Positions 52,626-59,736 of a DNA stretch of 64,000 nucleotides are shown here, piece after piece (position 1 is the stretch's first letter; every line of letters starts with the position of its first letter). A model generated the notes under the pieces. That model saw only the letters and a program-made list of their open reading frames with translations. It did not search any database and had not been told where the DNA came from. The translations under genes were made by a program, and so were the position numbers. This DNA is from Fimenecus sp045595185 (GTDB taxonomy: Bacteria; Bacillota; Clostridia; Oscillospirales; Acutalibacteraceae): positions 1 through 64,000 of the forward strand of contig JAZNZX010000038.1 of the NCBI GenBank assembly GCA_045595185.1. The letters run 5' to 3'.

Positions 52626-52821
52626 CTTTCTCACCTTTTATTTCATCGTATGGACTTGGTTTTCTTTCGCGTGGAGTTGGGTTATAATACTCATGACAAG
52701 TTGTCACTCCATGCTAATTTGGTGTTCCTTCACAAAGCCAGCAATCTCCGCATCCTGGCGCTCCACCATTGTAATATGCAATGGCACAAGTTTTACAAAT
52801 ACAAAAATCACATTTATTCAT
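52612..52821 (-). CDS. Small Cys-rich protein (69 aa, one in-frame TAG)
   Basis: ATG at 52821 is preceded by CGGAGATG, and TAA ends it inside the terminator stem. The first half contains seven Cys (CDFCICKTC, GCGDCWLC), and one more lies in TTCHEYYN. This suggests a zinc- or iron-sulfur-binding protein. TAG encodes Gln in EGTPNQHGV. It lies directly after the thioredoxin-reductase-like gene and may be its partner or a structural zinc protein. No family is recognised. In the standard code it would be a 36-residue fragment. Confidence 0.72.
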
Positions 52822-52851
52822 AAGGCATCATCTCCGACATGGTCCACACAA

Positions 52852-53742
52852 TTAGTGACTCTTTAAATAGTCTATTACAGACTGGACTGCATTCGCTCCA
52901 TCTGAAGCTGCAGTTACACTTTGACGAACTTTTTTCGTTCTAACGTCTCCGGCGGCGAAGAAACCTGGGCAATCAGTTACACCAGTTTCATCAGCAGGAA
53001 TGTAGCCATTCTCTGTAAGACTTACAAAATGGAGGATAGAGGTATTAGGAATCATTCCAATTGATACAAAAACTCCTTCTGCATATAACGGTCCTCTTAC
53101 TCCTTCACACCATATCCATAAAACTCCATTTGTATCTTTGGTAATTCTTACTACAGGACAATCATAATTTATATAAACATTACGAATTTTTGAAACTCTT
53201 TCAAAAGTAGAAGGAGAAGCAGTAACATTACGGTCGCACATTATAATACGTACTTCTTTACAAATCTTTGAAAGATATTCTGCCTGTGTAAAAGCGACAT
53301 CTCCTCCGCCGATAACTGCAACACGCTTATCTTTGTATAATGCTCCATCACAAAGTGCACAGTAATGTACTGGAACATTTTGGTCAATAGTTTTCAATTC
53401 TCTATGAGTCGCACCTAAAGCATAGATAATAGTTTTTGTTTCAAATGACTCACCATCTGCACAATAAATGCGGTAATAGTCATCAAATTTAAAAATATCC
53501 TCTATCTCATGTTCCTTAATTTCAACACCGTTGGCTTCAAGCTGTTCATGGAGAGACATTGCCAAATCAAAACCACTCTTACTTTCTGAGCAAGGATAGT
53601 TCTCAACAAGAATGGCATTACCAATTTGTCCGAAATCATAGCTGTCTTTTCCAATGATATCGAAATCAAGATTCGCTCTCTTTGCATATAAAGCGGCAGT
53701 CATTCCTGCCATTCCATTTCCAAGAATGATTAAATCTTTCAT
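52852..53742 (-). CDS. trxB: Thioredoxin-reductase-like flavoprotein
   Basis: ATG at 53742 overlaps the TAA of nrdG and follows GGAGGATTG; 296 residues, stop TAA. The FAD-binding motif GNGMAGMTAALYAKRA is at ~8-23, the redox-active CALCDGALY at ~130 and the NADPH-binding VAVIGGGDVAFTQAEYL at ~145. A C-terminal FAD contact GFFAAGDVRT is at ~270. The active site reads CALC instead of the usual CATC. It would pass electrons from NADPH to the glutaredoxin-like protein (56412) or to a host thioredoxin, supporting ribonucleotide reduction. Position directly behind nrdD/nrdG supports this. Confidence 0.93.
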   Translation of the reverse strand: MKDLIILGNGMAGMTAALYAKRANLDFDIIGKDSYDFGQIGNAILVENYPCSESKSGFDLAMSLHEQLEANGVEIKEHEIEDIFKFDDYYRIYCADGESFETKTIIYALGATHRELKTIDQNVPVHYCALCDGALYKDKRVAVIGGGDVAFTQAEYLSKICKEVRIIMCDRNVTASPSTFERVSKIRNVYINYDCPVVRITKDTNGVLWIWCEGVRGPLYAEGVFVSIGMIPNTSILHFVSLTENGYIPADETGVTDCPGFFAAGDVRTKKVRQSVTAASDGANAVQSVIDYLKSH

Positions 53743-54254
53743 TAACAATCCTCCAGTCTCTTCGCATACTGATTATCGCTACTTAGTTCGACTCCAAGTA
53801 CATCATCAAACCTATGAGGTTTATCTGGAATAAAGCGACCAAATTTAATTATGATAGTTGTATCGACAGCTACTGATTTAAGTTCTTCTATCTTATCCTT
53901 AATTTCATCAGGATAATATCCAGTGTATATAACGATATCAGGCATTTCTTTTATATCAAAACAAGTTATATAAAGCGCATTGAGTATCCTTATTAAACTT
54001 TCCATATCTTCAAAATCATCAAATGGTTCAAGTCCGCCAAAAACAATAGCCTTTGTAATTGGGTTTTCATAGAATCTTGTTGCAATTTCCATTAATTCCA
54101 TATCAATTGTCGGCGCAAGTGCAAGCTCAGAATTCTGACAAACATTACAACCGCACTCTTTATCACACTTAAAAGTACAATGGGGCATGCCAATAAACAT
54201 TGATGGCTTTTTATAATTGCAAAAATCTTCATCAATTAAGTTTTTTATTTCCAT
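53742..54254 (-). CDS. nrdG: Anaerobic RNR-activating radical SAM protein (NrdG-like)
   Basis: ATG at 54254 is chosen because AAAGGAGAATAGTG precedes it. The 170 residues end in TAA. KKPSMFIGMPHCTFKCDKEC holds Cys26, Cys30 and Cys34, followed by Cys36 and Cys39. The usual Cys-x3-Cys-x2-Cys spacing of radical SAM enzymes is therefore not present in its standard form. The AdoMet-binding GGLEPF motif is at ~73. The protein would install the glycyl radical on the reductase encoded upstream. Overlaps at both ends indicate coupled translation. Confidence 0.87.
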   Translation of the reverse strand: MEIKNLIDEDFCNYKKPSMFIGMPHCTFKCDKECGCNVCQNSELALAPTIDMELMEIATRFYENPITKAIVFGGLEPFDDFEDMESLIRILNALYITCFDIKEMPDIVIYTGYYPDEIKDKIEELKSVAVDTTIIIKFGRFIPDKPHRFDDVLGVELSSDNQYAKRLEDC

Positions 54255-54495
54255 CACTATTCTCCTTTTTAAACTCCGCAAAGGTCCACATATTGGGATT
54301 CTCATACCTTCCAAAAGTATCCTTATATATCTAACCGAATATATCTCTTAATACCTCTAAGTCTTGCGGCGTTATTTCGTACTTTACATTTATCTCAATT
54401 TTTTCTGGCGGGATTAAAGGAGAAGGCAGCTAAGTTGCTGCCTCCTCGCATAACTTATTAATTCTCTCCTTCTCCTGTGGTGTTAGTAGGGTCAT
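54232..54495 (-). CDS. Overlapping small protein between nrdD and nrdG (two in-frame TAG)
   Basis: ATG at 54495 lies inside the 3' end of nrdD, with GGGAG about ten bases upstream, and TGA at 54232 lies inside the start of nrdG. The 87-residue frame contains two TAG and no other stop. It reads MTLLTPQEKERINKLCEEAA, then a Pro-rich link (LPSPLIPPEK). The rest is an EINVKYEITPQDLEVLRDIF helix/strand region. It overlaps nrdD by 38 and nrdG by 23 bases. A GC-rich hairpin (about 54423-54451) lies within the gene. No family is recognised; a small regulator of the reductase is possible. Confidence 0.62.
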
Positions 54496-56419
54496 ATTTA
54501 ATCTTCTCCCATCTTCTCATTTTATACTCTGCCTTTCTTGCCTTTGTCCAGGTCTTAACAGGAGTTAAGAAACCAACAACACGGGTATATTCTGTTGCAA
54601 TAGGCTTTCCGCAAATAGGACAAGTAGTTCCATAGAAAGCGTGGTTATCTTCACAAGCCTGAATCTTTGTGTTAAATGCAAAGTATGTTACACCCTGGTC
54701 AGCAATATACTCAACCATCTGTCTTGCGGTTTCATAGTTCTTGAAAGGTGCATCAATATTTGCGTGAAGAATTGAACCACCATTGCAGAATCCGTCGAAC
54801 ATAGCCTGAACACGAACTCTTTCCTGTAATGTTGATTTAATACCAAGTGGCATAAACTGATTACCGTAAAGTGGTAAATCATAAATGTCAGCATCAGGAT
54901 AGAAGAACTGGTCTTTCTTCATTAACTTGGCAGCGGCATTCTCACCAGGAATCTGCTCTGTGTTAATCTTATAATCGTAGTCGCCTTCTTCAAGGAACTT
55001 ATCAGCAACTTCTCTCATGGTATCGAAAATTTTCTTACCGAAGTCTGCGGCTTCCTGAGTGTAATAAGTGTTGCCGAGTTTATCCTGATATGTACAGCCG
55101 AACTTTTTCATTGTCTCATAAATACCAATGAAACCGATTGTATTATAAAGGTGTTCAAAGTCAATAAGACCATATGAGAAATTAGGAAGTAATCCTTTCT
55201 CAACATTTCTCTTAATAATATGACGAACAATATGAAGTGAACGAACAACGCAAAGTGTTCTTGCTCTCAACTCTTCAAGATACTCTTCCTTTGTATTTGT
55301 ATCAAGAGCGAGTCTTGCTAAGTTAATTGTATTAACCTTAACAGAACCAACCTTCAAAGCAGTACCACCAATAGAGTTAAAGTAACCAAGGTCACGAATG
55401 TCGCTCTTAAGGCGGCAACAGTTAGACAAACTTGAAACGTTATCATCAATGAAGAGATTTGAATCACTCCACTTAATATTATGGAAAATAGCCCACTCTG
55501 CAAACTCAGGGTCAAGGAATTCTCCATTCTTTCTTACAAGCGAAATTGTAGAAACAGGGAAGGTAAACATATTCTCTGAACGAATATCGCTCATAGCTTT
55601 CATATAAAGTTTTTGGAAATCCATAATGCCGTCAATATGGTCAACCATATCTTCTCCGTTAGGGAACTGTGCTCCACCGAAAAGTGCCATAAGATACTCT
55701 CTGTCAAATACAGATGTGTTTGTAAAAGCAGACTGCTGTCCATCTCTTACGCATGGCTGGTTAACGGCATAAATAAATCTCTGAATGTTCTGATAAGCAT
55801 ATTCGTCCCACTCAGTAATGCCGAAGTAGGCTTTCTTCTGGTCCTCTTTCCAGAAATAATACATATAAGGAATAAGGTTAGGAAGACCTACTGCACCTGA
55901 AGTTCTGTTACTTGCAAAGTTAATGAACTCCTTTACGAAGTCAACAAAAGTTGTAAGGTGCTTTGGTGGCTTAGCATTGAATGTATCACCGAGGAAATAA
56001 AGTCCTCTCTCAGCCAAATCCTTTAAATCATATGCAAAACAATAAGACTTAAAAGTTGCTGTATCCCCGTCGTGCATATAGATTTCTCCCATCCAATCGC
56101 GGCGAAGCCATTCATTAGCAGCCTTAAAGCCATATTCTTTCTACATTTCATAATAAATCTTCTGAAAAGCCATAACCTTTCTATGAGGCTTAGGCATTTC
56201 TGAAAGAAGTGTTACAATATCCTTTCTTCTTACGTTACTATTTGAGTCAATAGAGCTGTCTGCAACGACAGGCTCATCAACAAAGTTATCAATAAATTCA
56301 CCGAGAGAAAGCTGGTCATCACCGAAACCATTAAGGTATGCAAGTTCTGTGCCATACTCATTCTATAACTTATTCCACTGCGTTGTAAAATTCTTATTCT
56401 TTCTACCAATATTAGGCAT
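54458..56419 (-). CDS. nrdD: Anaerobic (class III) ribonucleoside-triphosphate reductase
   Basis: ATG at 56419 opens a 653-residue protein in which codons 19 and 93 are TAG (56363-56365 and 56141-56143); TAA ends it. Standard decoding would begin at Met110. The catalytic barrel has GEIYMHDGDTATFKSYCFAY. The C-terminal region has a Cys/His zinc site (CEDNH, CPIC at 600-603) and Gly616 in TRVVGFLTP as the likely glycyl radical. There is no N-terminal ATP-cone, so allosteric activity control seems absent. It makes deoxynucleotides without oxygen, pointing to a strictly anaerobic host. It overlaps the glutaredoxin-like gene by eight bases. Confidence 0.94.
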
Positions 56420-56642
56420 TGCTATCACCTACCTGTTTTACCCAAGCGATTGCTCTGTTAAAGTCAAGAATGTGTCCATCTTCAATTGCAATAATCGGTA
56501 CACTATCGAAACCAGTACTCTTGCAAATCTGATAAACCTTGTCCGTATCTGTCACTTCTGTGTAATTAATATTAGCCGCTTCGAGCTTCTTTTTTAATAC
56601 CTTACACTTAGGACAGCCAGTTGAATAAAGTGTAACTTCCAT
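56412..56642 (-). CDS. nrdH: Glutaredoxin-like redox protein (NrdH type)
   Basis: ATG follows AAAAGGAGTGAAGGACT. The product has 76 residues and a TGCPKCKVLKKKL active site (Cys10, Cys13), followed by DSVPIIAIEDGH with the cis-Pro of the thioredoxin fold. It is the first gene of the nrd unit and ends inside nrdD. It would supply electrons for nucleotide reduction or repair, reduced by the thioredoxin-reductase-like protein of the same operon. Confidence 0.9.
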   Translation of the reverse strand: MEVTLYSTGCPKCKVLKKKLEAANINYTEVTDTDKVYQICKSTGFDSVPIIAIEDGHILDFNRAIAWVKQVGDSNA

Positions 56643-56675
56643 AGTCCTTCACTCCTTTTTATTTATTCTATTATA

Positions 56676-56704
56676 ATTATACCACCTTAAACTTAAAAAG
56701 TCAA
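56676..56704 (-). promoter_or_regulatory. Early-type promoter for the nrd unit
   Basis: On the minus strand, TTGACT (56704-56699) and TATAAT (56681-56676) are 17 bases apart with extended -10 TGG. Confidence 0.9.
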
Positions 56705-56721
56705 GATATGGTAATTATAAA

Positions 56722-56775
56722 GTAAAAAAATAATGGTCAGACTCTAAGATTTTTACGTCATTCGAGTCGAACCAT
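56722..56775 (-). terminator. Terminator after rnhA
   Basis: On the minus strand, ATGGTTCGACTC and GAGTCTGACCAT pair over 12 positions with two central mismatches around a 19-base loop, followed by TATTTTTTTA. The GGTTCGACTC sequence resembles a tRNA T-arm by chance. Confidence 0.8.
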
Positions 56776-56790
56776 CTATTTTTATTATTT

Positions 56791-57351
56791 TTATATCTCC
56801 GGCAGAAAGTTATATCCTTCGTTTTGAGGAAGAGGGAATAATGCAACTTCAATACCGTGACAAGCATCTTCTGTTTTACCTCTTACCGCGAGCTTATCAC
56901 ATACCTCATTCCACTTATCACCTGCATGACCGCGCACTTTTACAAACTCAACAGAGCAAAAGCGTCTCTTGATGTTTTCAAGAATTGTATCGATTTCCTT
57001 AATAATCTCAACATTTTCAATAGGCTCGTGCTTCTTACCTCTGGTCCAACCATTTGCCTTCCAGCCGTTTATCCAAGAAGTAAAGATGTTAATGCTGTAT
57101 GCAGAGTCAGAATAAACTTCAATTGTCTTACCAGTATAACCAAACGAAAGGAACTTGCGAAGACCATTACGAATTGCTGTCAGCTCCATTGCATTATTTG
57201 TAGTCATATTTTCGCCGCCATAAGCTGTCATTACCTCTTCGTCATTTTCATCGAGAATAGCATATCCCCAGCCACCAGCTTCACGGACATACTCACCGTT
57301 AACTTTTCTCATTGTCGCGGCACCATCAGTATAAATCTTAAAATCAGGCAT
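56791..57351 (-). CDS. rnhA: Ribonuclease HI
   Basis: The gene has 186 residues and a TAA stop; the ATG overlaps the end of the upstream gene by eight bases. Catalytic acids are visible: Asp in KIYTDGAATMR, Glu in NAMELTAIRNGL, Asp in IEVYSDSAYSINI and Asp in WNEVCDKLAV. The basic KANGWTRGKK and VKVRGHAGD match the family. It removes RNA primers or R-loops. It completes the Okazaki-fragment machinery together with primase and ligase. Confidence 0.94.
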   Translation of the reverse strand: MPDFKIYTDGAATMRKVNGEYVREAGGWGYAILDENDEEVMTAYGGENMTTNNAMELTAIRNGLRKFLSFGYTGKTIEVYSDSAYSINIFTSWINGWKANGWTRGKKHEPIENVEIIKEIDTILENIKRRFCSVEFVKVRGHAGDKWNEVCDKLAVRGKTEDACHGIEVALFPLPQNEGYNFLPEI

Positions 57352-57616
57352 TTGTATACTCTCCTCTCAGTTCGAAATGTGGACATTTATCTTCAGGCTT
57401 AAAGCAGGGAATACCATTGGTAATCATTCCGAAGCCTCCGTTACCATCAGGATAAGAGTTAAGATTAACCCAACCAGTTGCTATTTCTCTTCTCCTATAA
57501 AATTCGAACCAATCAACTTTTTCCTGTCGAACCGCGGCGGCGCAACCTACATATTCAGAGTTTTCTGCTTTTCTTGCATATTTACAATGCTTACATTTTA
57601 AAAGTGTATCGCTCAT
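57344..57616 (-). CDS. Small zinc-binding-like protein (90 aa)
   Basis: ATG at 57616 is preferred because GAAAGGAGAAATCAT precedes it. The 90 residues include LLKCKHCKYA, YVGCAAAV, IPCFKPEDKCPHF: two Cys pairs typical of a zinc-binding site. It contains WFEFYRRREIATGWVNL in the middle. It overlaps rnhA. The function is unknown; it may bind nucleic acid. Confidence 0.7.
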   Translation of the reverse strand: MSDTLLKCKHCKYARKAENSEYVGCAAAVRQEKVDWFEFYRRREIATGWVNLNSYPDGNGGFGMITNGIPCFKPEDKCPHFELRGEYTNA

Positions 57617-57647
57617 ATGATTTCTCCTTTCATTTAATTCTATAATA

Positions 57648-57676
57648 AGAATATCATAATTTTTATAAAAAGTCAA
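57648..57676 (-). promoter_or_regulatory. Early-type promoter for the Cys-rich protein and rnhA
   Basis: On the minus strand, TTGACT (57676-57671) and TATTCT (57653-57648) are 17 bases apart with extended -10 TGA. Confidence 0.82.
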
Positions 57677-57701
57677 GAAAAGAGGGCAGTTGCCTGCCCT
57701 C
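57668..57701 (-). terminator. Terminator whose T-tract is the next -35 box
   Basis: On the minus strand, GAGGGCAG and CTGCCCTC (57701-57694 and 57689-57682) pair around GCAA, followed by TTTTCTTGACTTTTT. The T-rich tract contains the next promoter's TTGACT. Confidence 0.9.
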
Positions 57702-57710
57702 ATATAAGTA

Positions 57711-58205
57711 TTATTTAACTTGCCACGTCATCATTTCTTCATATAACTCATGAGCAAAAGAGTTCCCTCCTATACTACTATAAGCATTATATAGTGAGCA
57801 TAGGTCCTCTTTAGTTCTCATATCCAATGTTTTGCTATCACAATGCTCAAAATAAATCTCGGTTATTGAATGTCTAATAGCAGATTTGTTTATCTCACGT
57901 GTCTCCTTACGATAGTCCTCAATTCTTTTATCCATGTCGTCCAATCTTTTGTCCACGTCTTCAATTTTCTGCGTTAAATCATTCTTTAAGTCCTCAACAG
58001 AACTTTTTATCTCTTTTCCAAAATTAGTAAATGCTTCGATAGCCGCTTCGTTTTTCTCCTTTTCTCTCTCTAATTCATCCTTAAGTTCCAAATCACTTTG
58101 GTCAGGCTCCTTTTTCGCCTTTATAATATCTACAATAACCTTTCCGACTATAGTAATAACAGAACCTAAGCCGGCGGCAATAGCTGCGATAATTACTTCG
58201 TTCAC
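57711..58205 (-). CDS. Membrane-anchored coiled-coil protein (holin-like?)
   Basis: GTG at 58205 has GGAGG nine bases upstream; the ATG nearby is in another frame and soon stops. The 164 residues begin with one hydrophobic segment (VIIAAIAAGLGSVITIVGKV). A long charged coiled coil (~35-110) and a globular C-terminus follow. The layout could fit a holin, a spanin-like or a membrane-tethered replication factor. Its place in the early operon argues against a simple holin. Confidence 0.72.
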   Translation of the reverse strand: MNEVIIAAIAAGLGSVITIVGKVIVDIIKAKKEPDQSDLELKDELEREKEKNEAAIEAFTNFGKEIKSSVEDLKNDLTQKIEDVDKRLDDMDKRIEDYRKETREINKSAIRHSITEIYFEHCDSKTLDMRTKEDLCSLYNAYSSIGGNSFAHELYEEMMTWQVK

Positions 58206-58211
58206 TCATTC

Positions 58212-58604
58212 TCACCTCCGATTTAATAAATCATTGTGATATTTATTACAAACTCTATAAACAGGATTTGTAAATAAAGACTCAAAAGTGAGATTATCGT
58301 AATCCCAATAGGGTACTCTTATCAAAGGTATCCTTTTCCTTAAACAGTATGCGTTTTTACGTCTGTCCCACTCTTGAGTCTGTTTAAATTCGGAAATTGT
58401 TTTTTGAAAATATGGAACTCGATGGAAATGCTATTCGCCATCAAATTCTATTAAACATACTAACTATCTTCCATTGAAAACCGCAAAATCAAACCTAAGC
58501 AAATTACCTTTTAAACTTTTTAAATCGGGAAAGCTCACTTCTCTCTGAAAAGAGATAAAACGTGAACGTAAGAGCTTTTCAATTTTCTCTTCGCCTTTTG
58601 ACAT
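58212..58604 (-). CDS. VSR-like PD-(D/E)xK nuclease (two in-frame TAG)
   Basis: ATG overlaps the TAA of the previous gene by one base (TAATG), and TGA ends it. The 130 residues are continuous only with TAG at codons 47 and 58 (58464-58466 and 58431-58433). The core LLRFDFAVF, then LVCLIEFDGEQHF and WDRRKNAYC, then IPLIRVPYWDYD is typical of the very-short-patch-repair/homing-associated nuclease fold. Asp39, Glu53/Asp55 and Lys83 are plausible catalytic residues. The Gln in GEQHF is encoded by TAG and is the residue expected in this family, which supports Gln decoding. It may nick DNA in recombination, repair or host attack. Standard gene calling would miss it entirely. Confidence 0.82.
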
Positions 58605-59644
58605 TACATATCCCCGAATCTTCTAATTGGTTTCTTAGGCTTTGGCGGCTTAGGTGGGAAGTATGGAGATAGCGGAACTTCTCCTTGTTCAACATGGAAG
58701 GTAGCGACATGGTAGTATTTATTGGCTTCTTCATCGATAGGAATACCATATGGGAATTGTCTCGCCAATCTGCGGATTGCTTCCTCTAGCATTTCCTTGT
58801 TCCAATCATACATATCACAGTTTAGATTAGCTGAGAAATGAGTAGTGTTAATAATGTCTTTTCTTGGTGGTGGTGGCGGCTTCTGAGCATTTACAATCAT
58901 CTCTCTCCATTCAATAAGACCGAGCTGAATTTCTTCAAGAGATTTATCTGATAGCTCATACTTGACACCGTAAAAGGCTTCTTCACAAGACTTAAGCTCG
59001 TAAAGTTCTGTCTCCTTATTATACTTCAACTGAATGAGAATATAGTGGTGACCTTCAAGGTATACTACATTTACATAGTTAATACCATTGAACTTCGCAA
59101 GGAATAAGCAGCCTTTATTGTCTGTATTATTGAACTCAACCTCTTTAGGAAAATACTTTCTTTCATCTGCGAGAGGGAATCCAACAAACTCTGGAATTAT
59201 AAGATACTTGTCTGTAATCTCATAACTTGCCTGTGGTGCGCCAAGACTATTCTGAATTAAAGTTACTGTCTTAAGGTAATCTTTCTTAAAGCCACACATT
59301 TCAAAGTGACTACAAGTAAAACAGCGAGGCTGTACCTGTGTATGCTTTGGTGGTAGCTGGCGAGGAATTGGCGCGAATACTGGTTTCTTAGGGTATGGCA
59401 TACGAGGAACCTTCATTTCAACTGGTTCCTGTGTTCCTGGTGGGTTTGGAGTAGGACCAAACTCAGGTCTGATAATTGGCTCTGGCTTGAAAGGCGGCAC
59501 AGACTTAGGAGTATCACAAGGACCGTCATCATCAGTAGGATAGTGACTCTGACTTGGTACCGGAATAGATGGCGGAGTCTGGCATGGAGCCTCAAAATCA
59601 TAAGGATATGGAACCCCTGTTTCAAATTCATAACTGCCGTGCAT
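58604..59644 (-). CDS. Proline-rich protein with Cys motif (346 aa)
   Basis: ATG at 59644 follows GAGGTGAAAAAAGAA; the gene ends in TAA. The first ~115 residues are extremely Pro-rich and probably extended (PCQTPPSIPVPSQS, PFKPEPIIRPEFGPTPNPP). A CFTCSHFEMC motif at ~122 could bind metal. The remainder looks globular, with alternating beta strands (NYVNVVYLEGHHYILIQLKY). It ends in a second Pro-rich tail (SPYFPPKPPKPKKPIRR). I do not recognise it. No TAG is used. A scaffold with protein-binding Pro tracts is plausible. Confidence 0.75.
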   Translation of the reverse strand: MHGSYEFETGVPYPYDFEAPCQTPPSIPVPSQSHYPTDDDGPCDTPKSVPPFKPEPIIRPEFGPTPNPPGTQEPVEMKVPRMPYPKKPVFAPIPRQLPPKHTQVQPRCFTCSHFEMCGFKKDYLKTVTLIQNSLGAPQASYEITDKYLIIPEFVGFPLADERKYFPKEVEFNNTDNKGCLFLAKFNGINYVNVVYLEGHHYILIQLKYNKETELYELKSCEEAFYGVKYELSDKSLEEIQLGLIEWREMIVNAQKPPPPPRKDIINTTHFSANLNCDMYDWNKEMLEEAIRRLARQFPYGIPIDEEANKYYHVATFHVEQGEVPLSPYFPPKPPKPKKPIRRFGDM

Positions 59645-59663
59645 TTCTTTTTTCACCTCACTG

Positions 59664-59694
59664 TAAAAAAATGAGGTAGGGTTCAACCTACCTC
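59664..59694 (-). terminator. Terminator after the ligase gene
   Basis: On the minus strand, GAGGTAGG and CCTACCTC (59694-59687 and 59680-59673) pair around a 6-base loop, followed by ATTTTTTT. Confidence 0.9.
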
Positions 59695-59736
59695 TACTAA
59701 TATAATGTAGTTTTAAAAGGATAATGGTCTAATCTT

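Noticed and set aside
56764..56775. GGTTCGACTC resembles a tRNA T-arm
   Set aside because: No cloverleaf can be built around it. The sequence forms the 5' arm of a terminator hairpin ending in a T run.
57711..58205. Assignment as the phage holin
   Set aside because: One hydrophobic segment plus coiled coil is suggestive, but the gene is in the early block and far from the lysin, so only a tentative note is kept.
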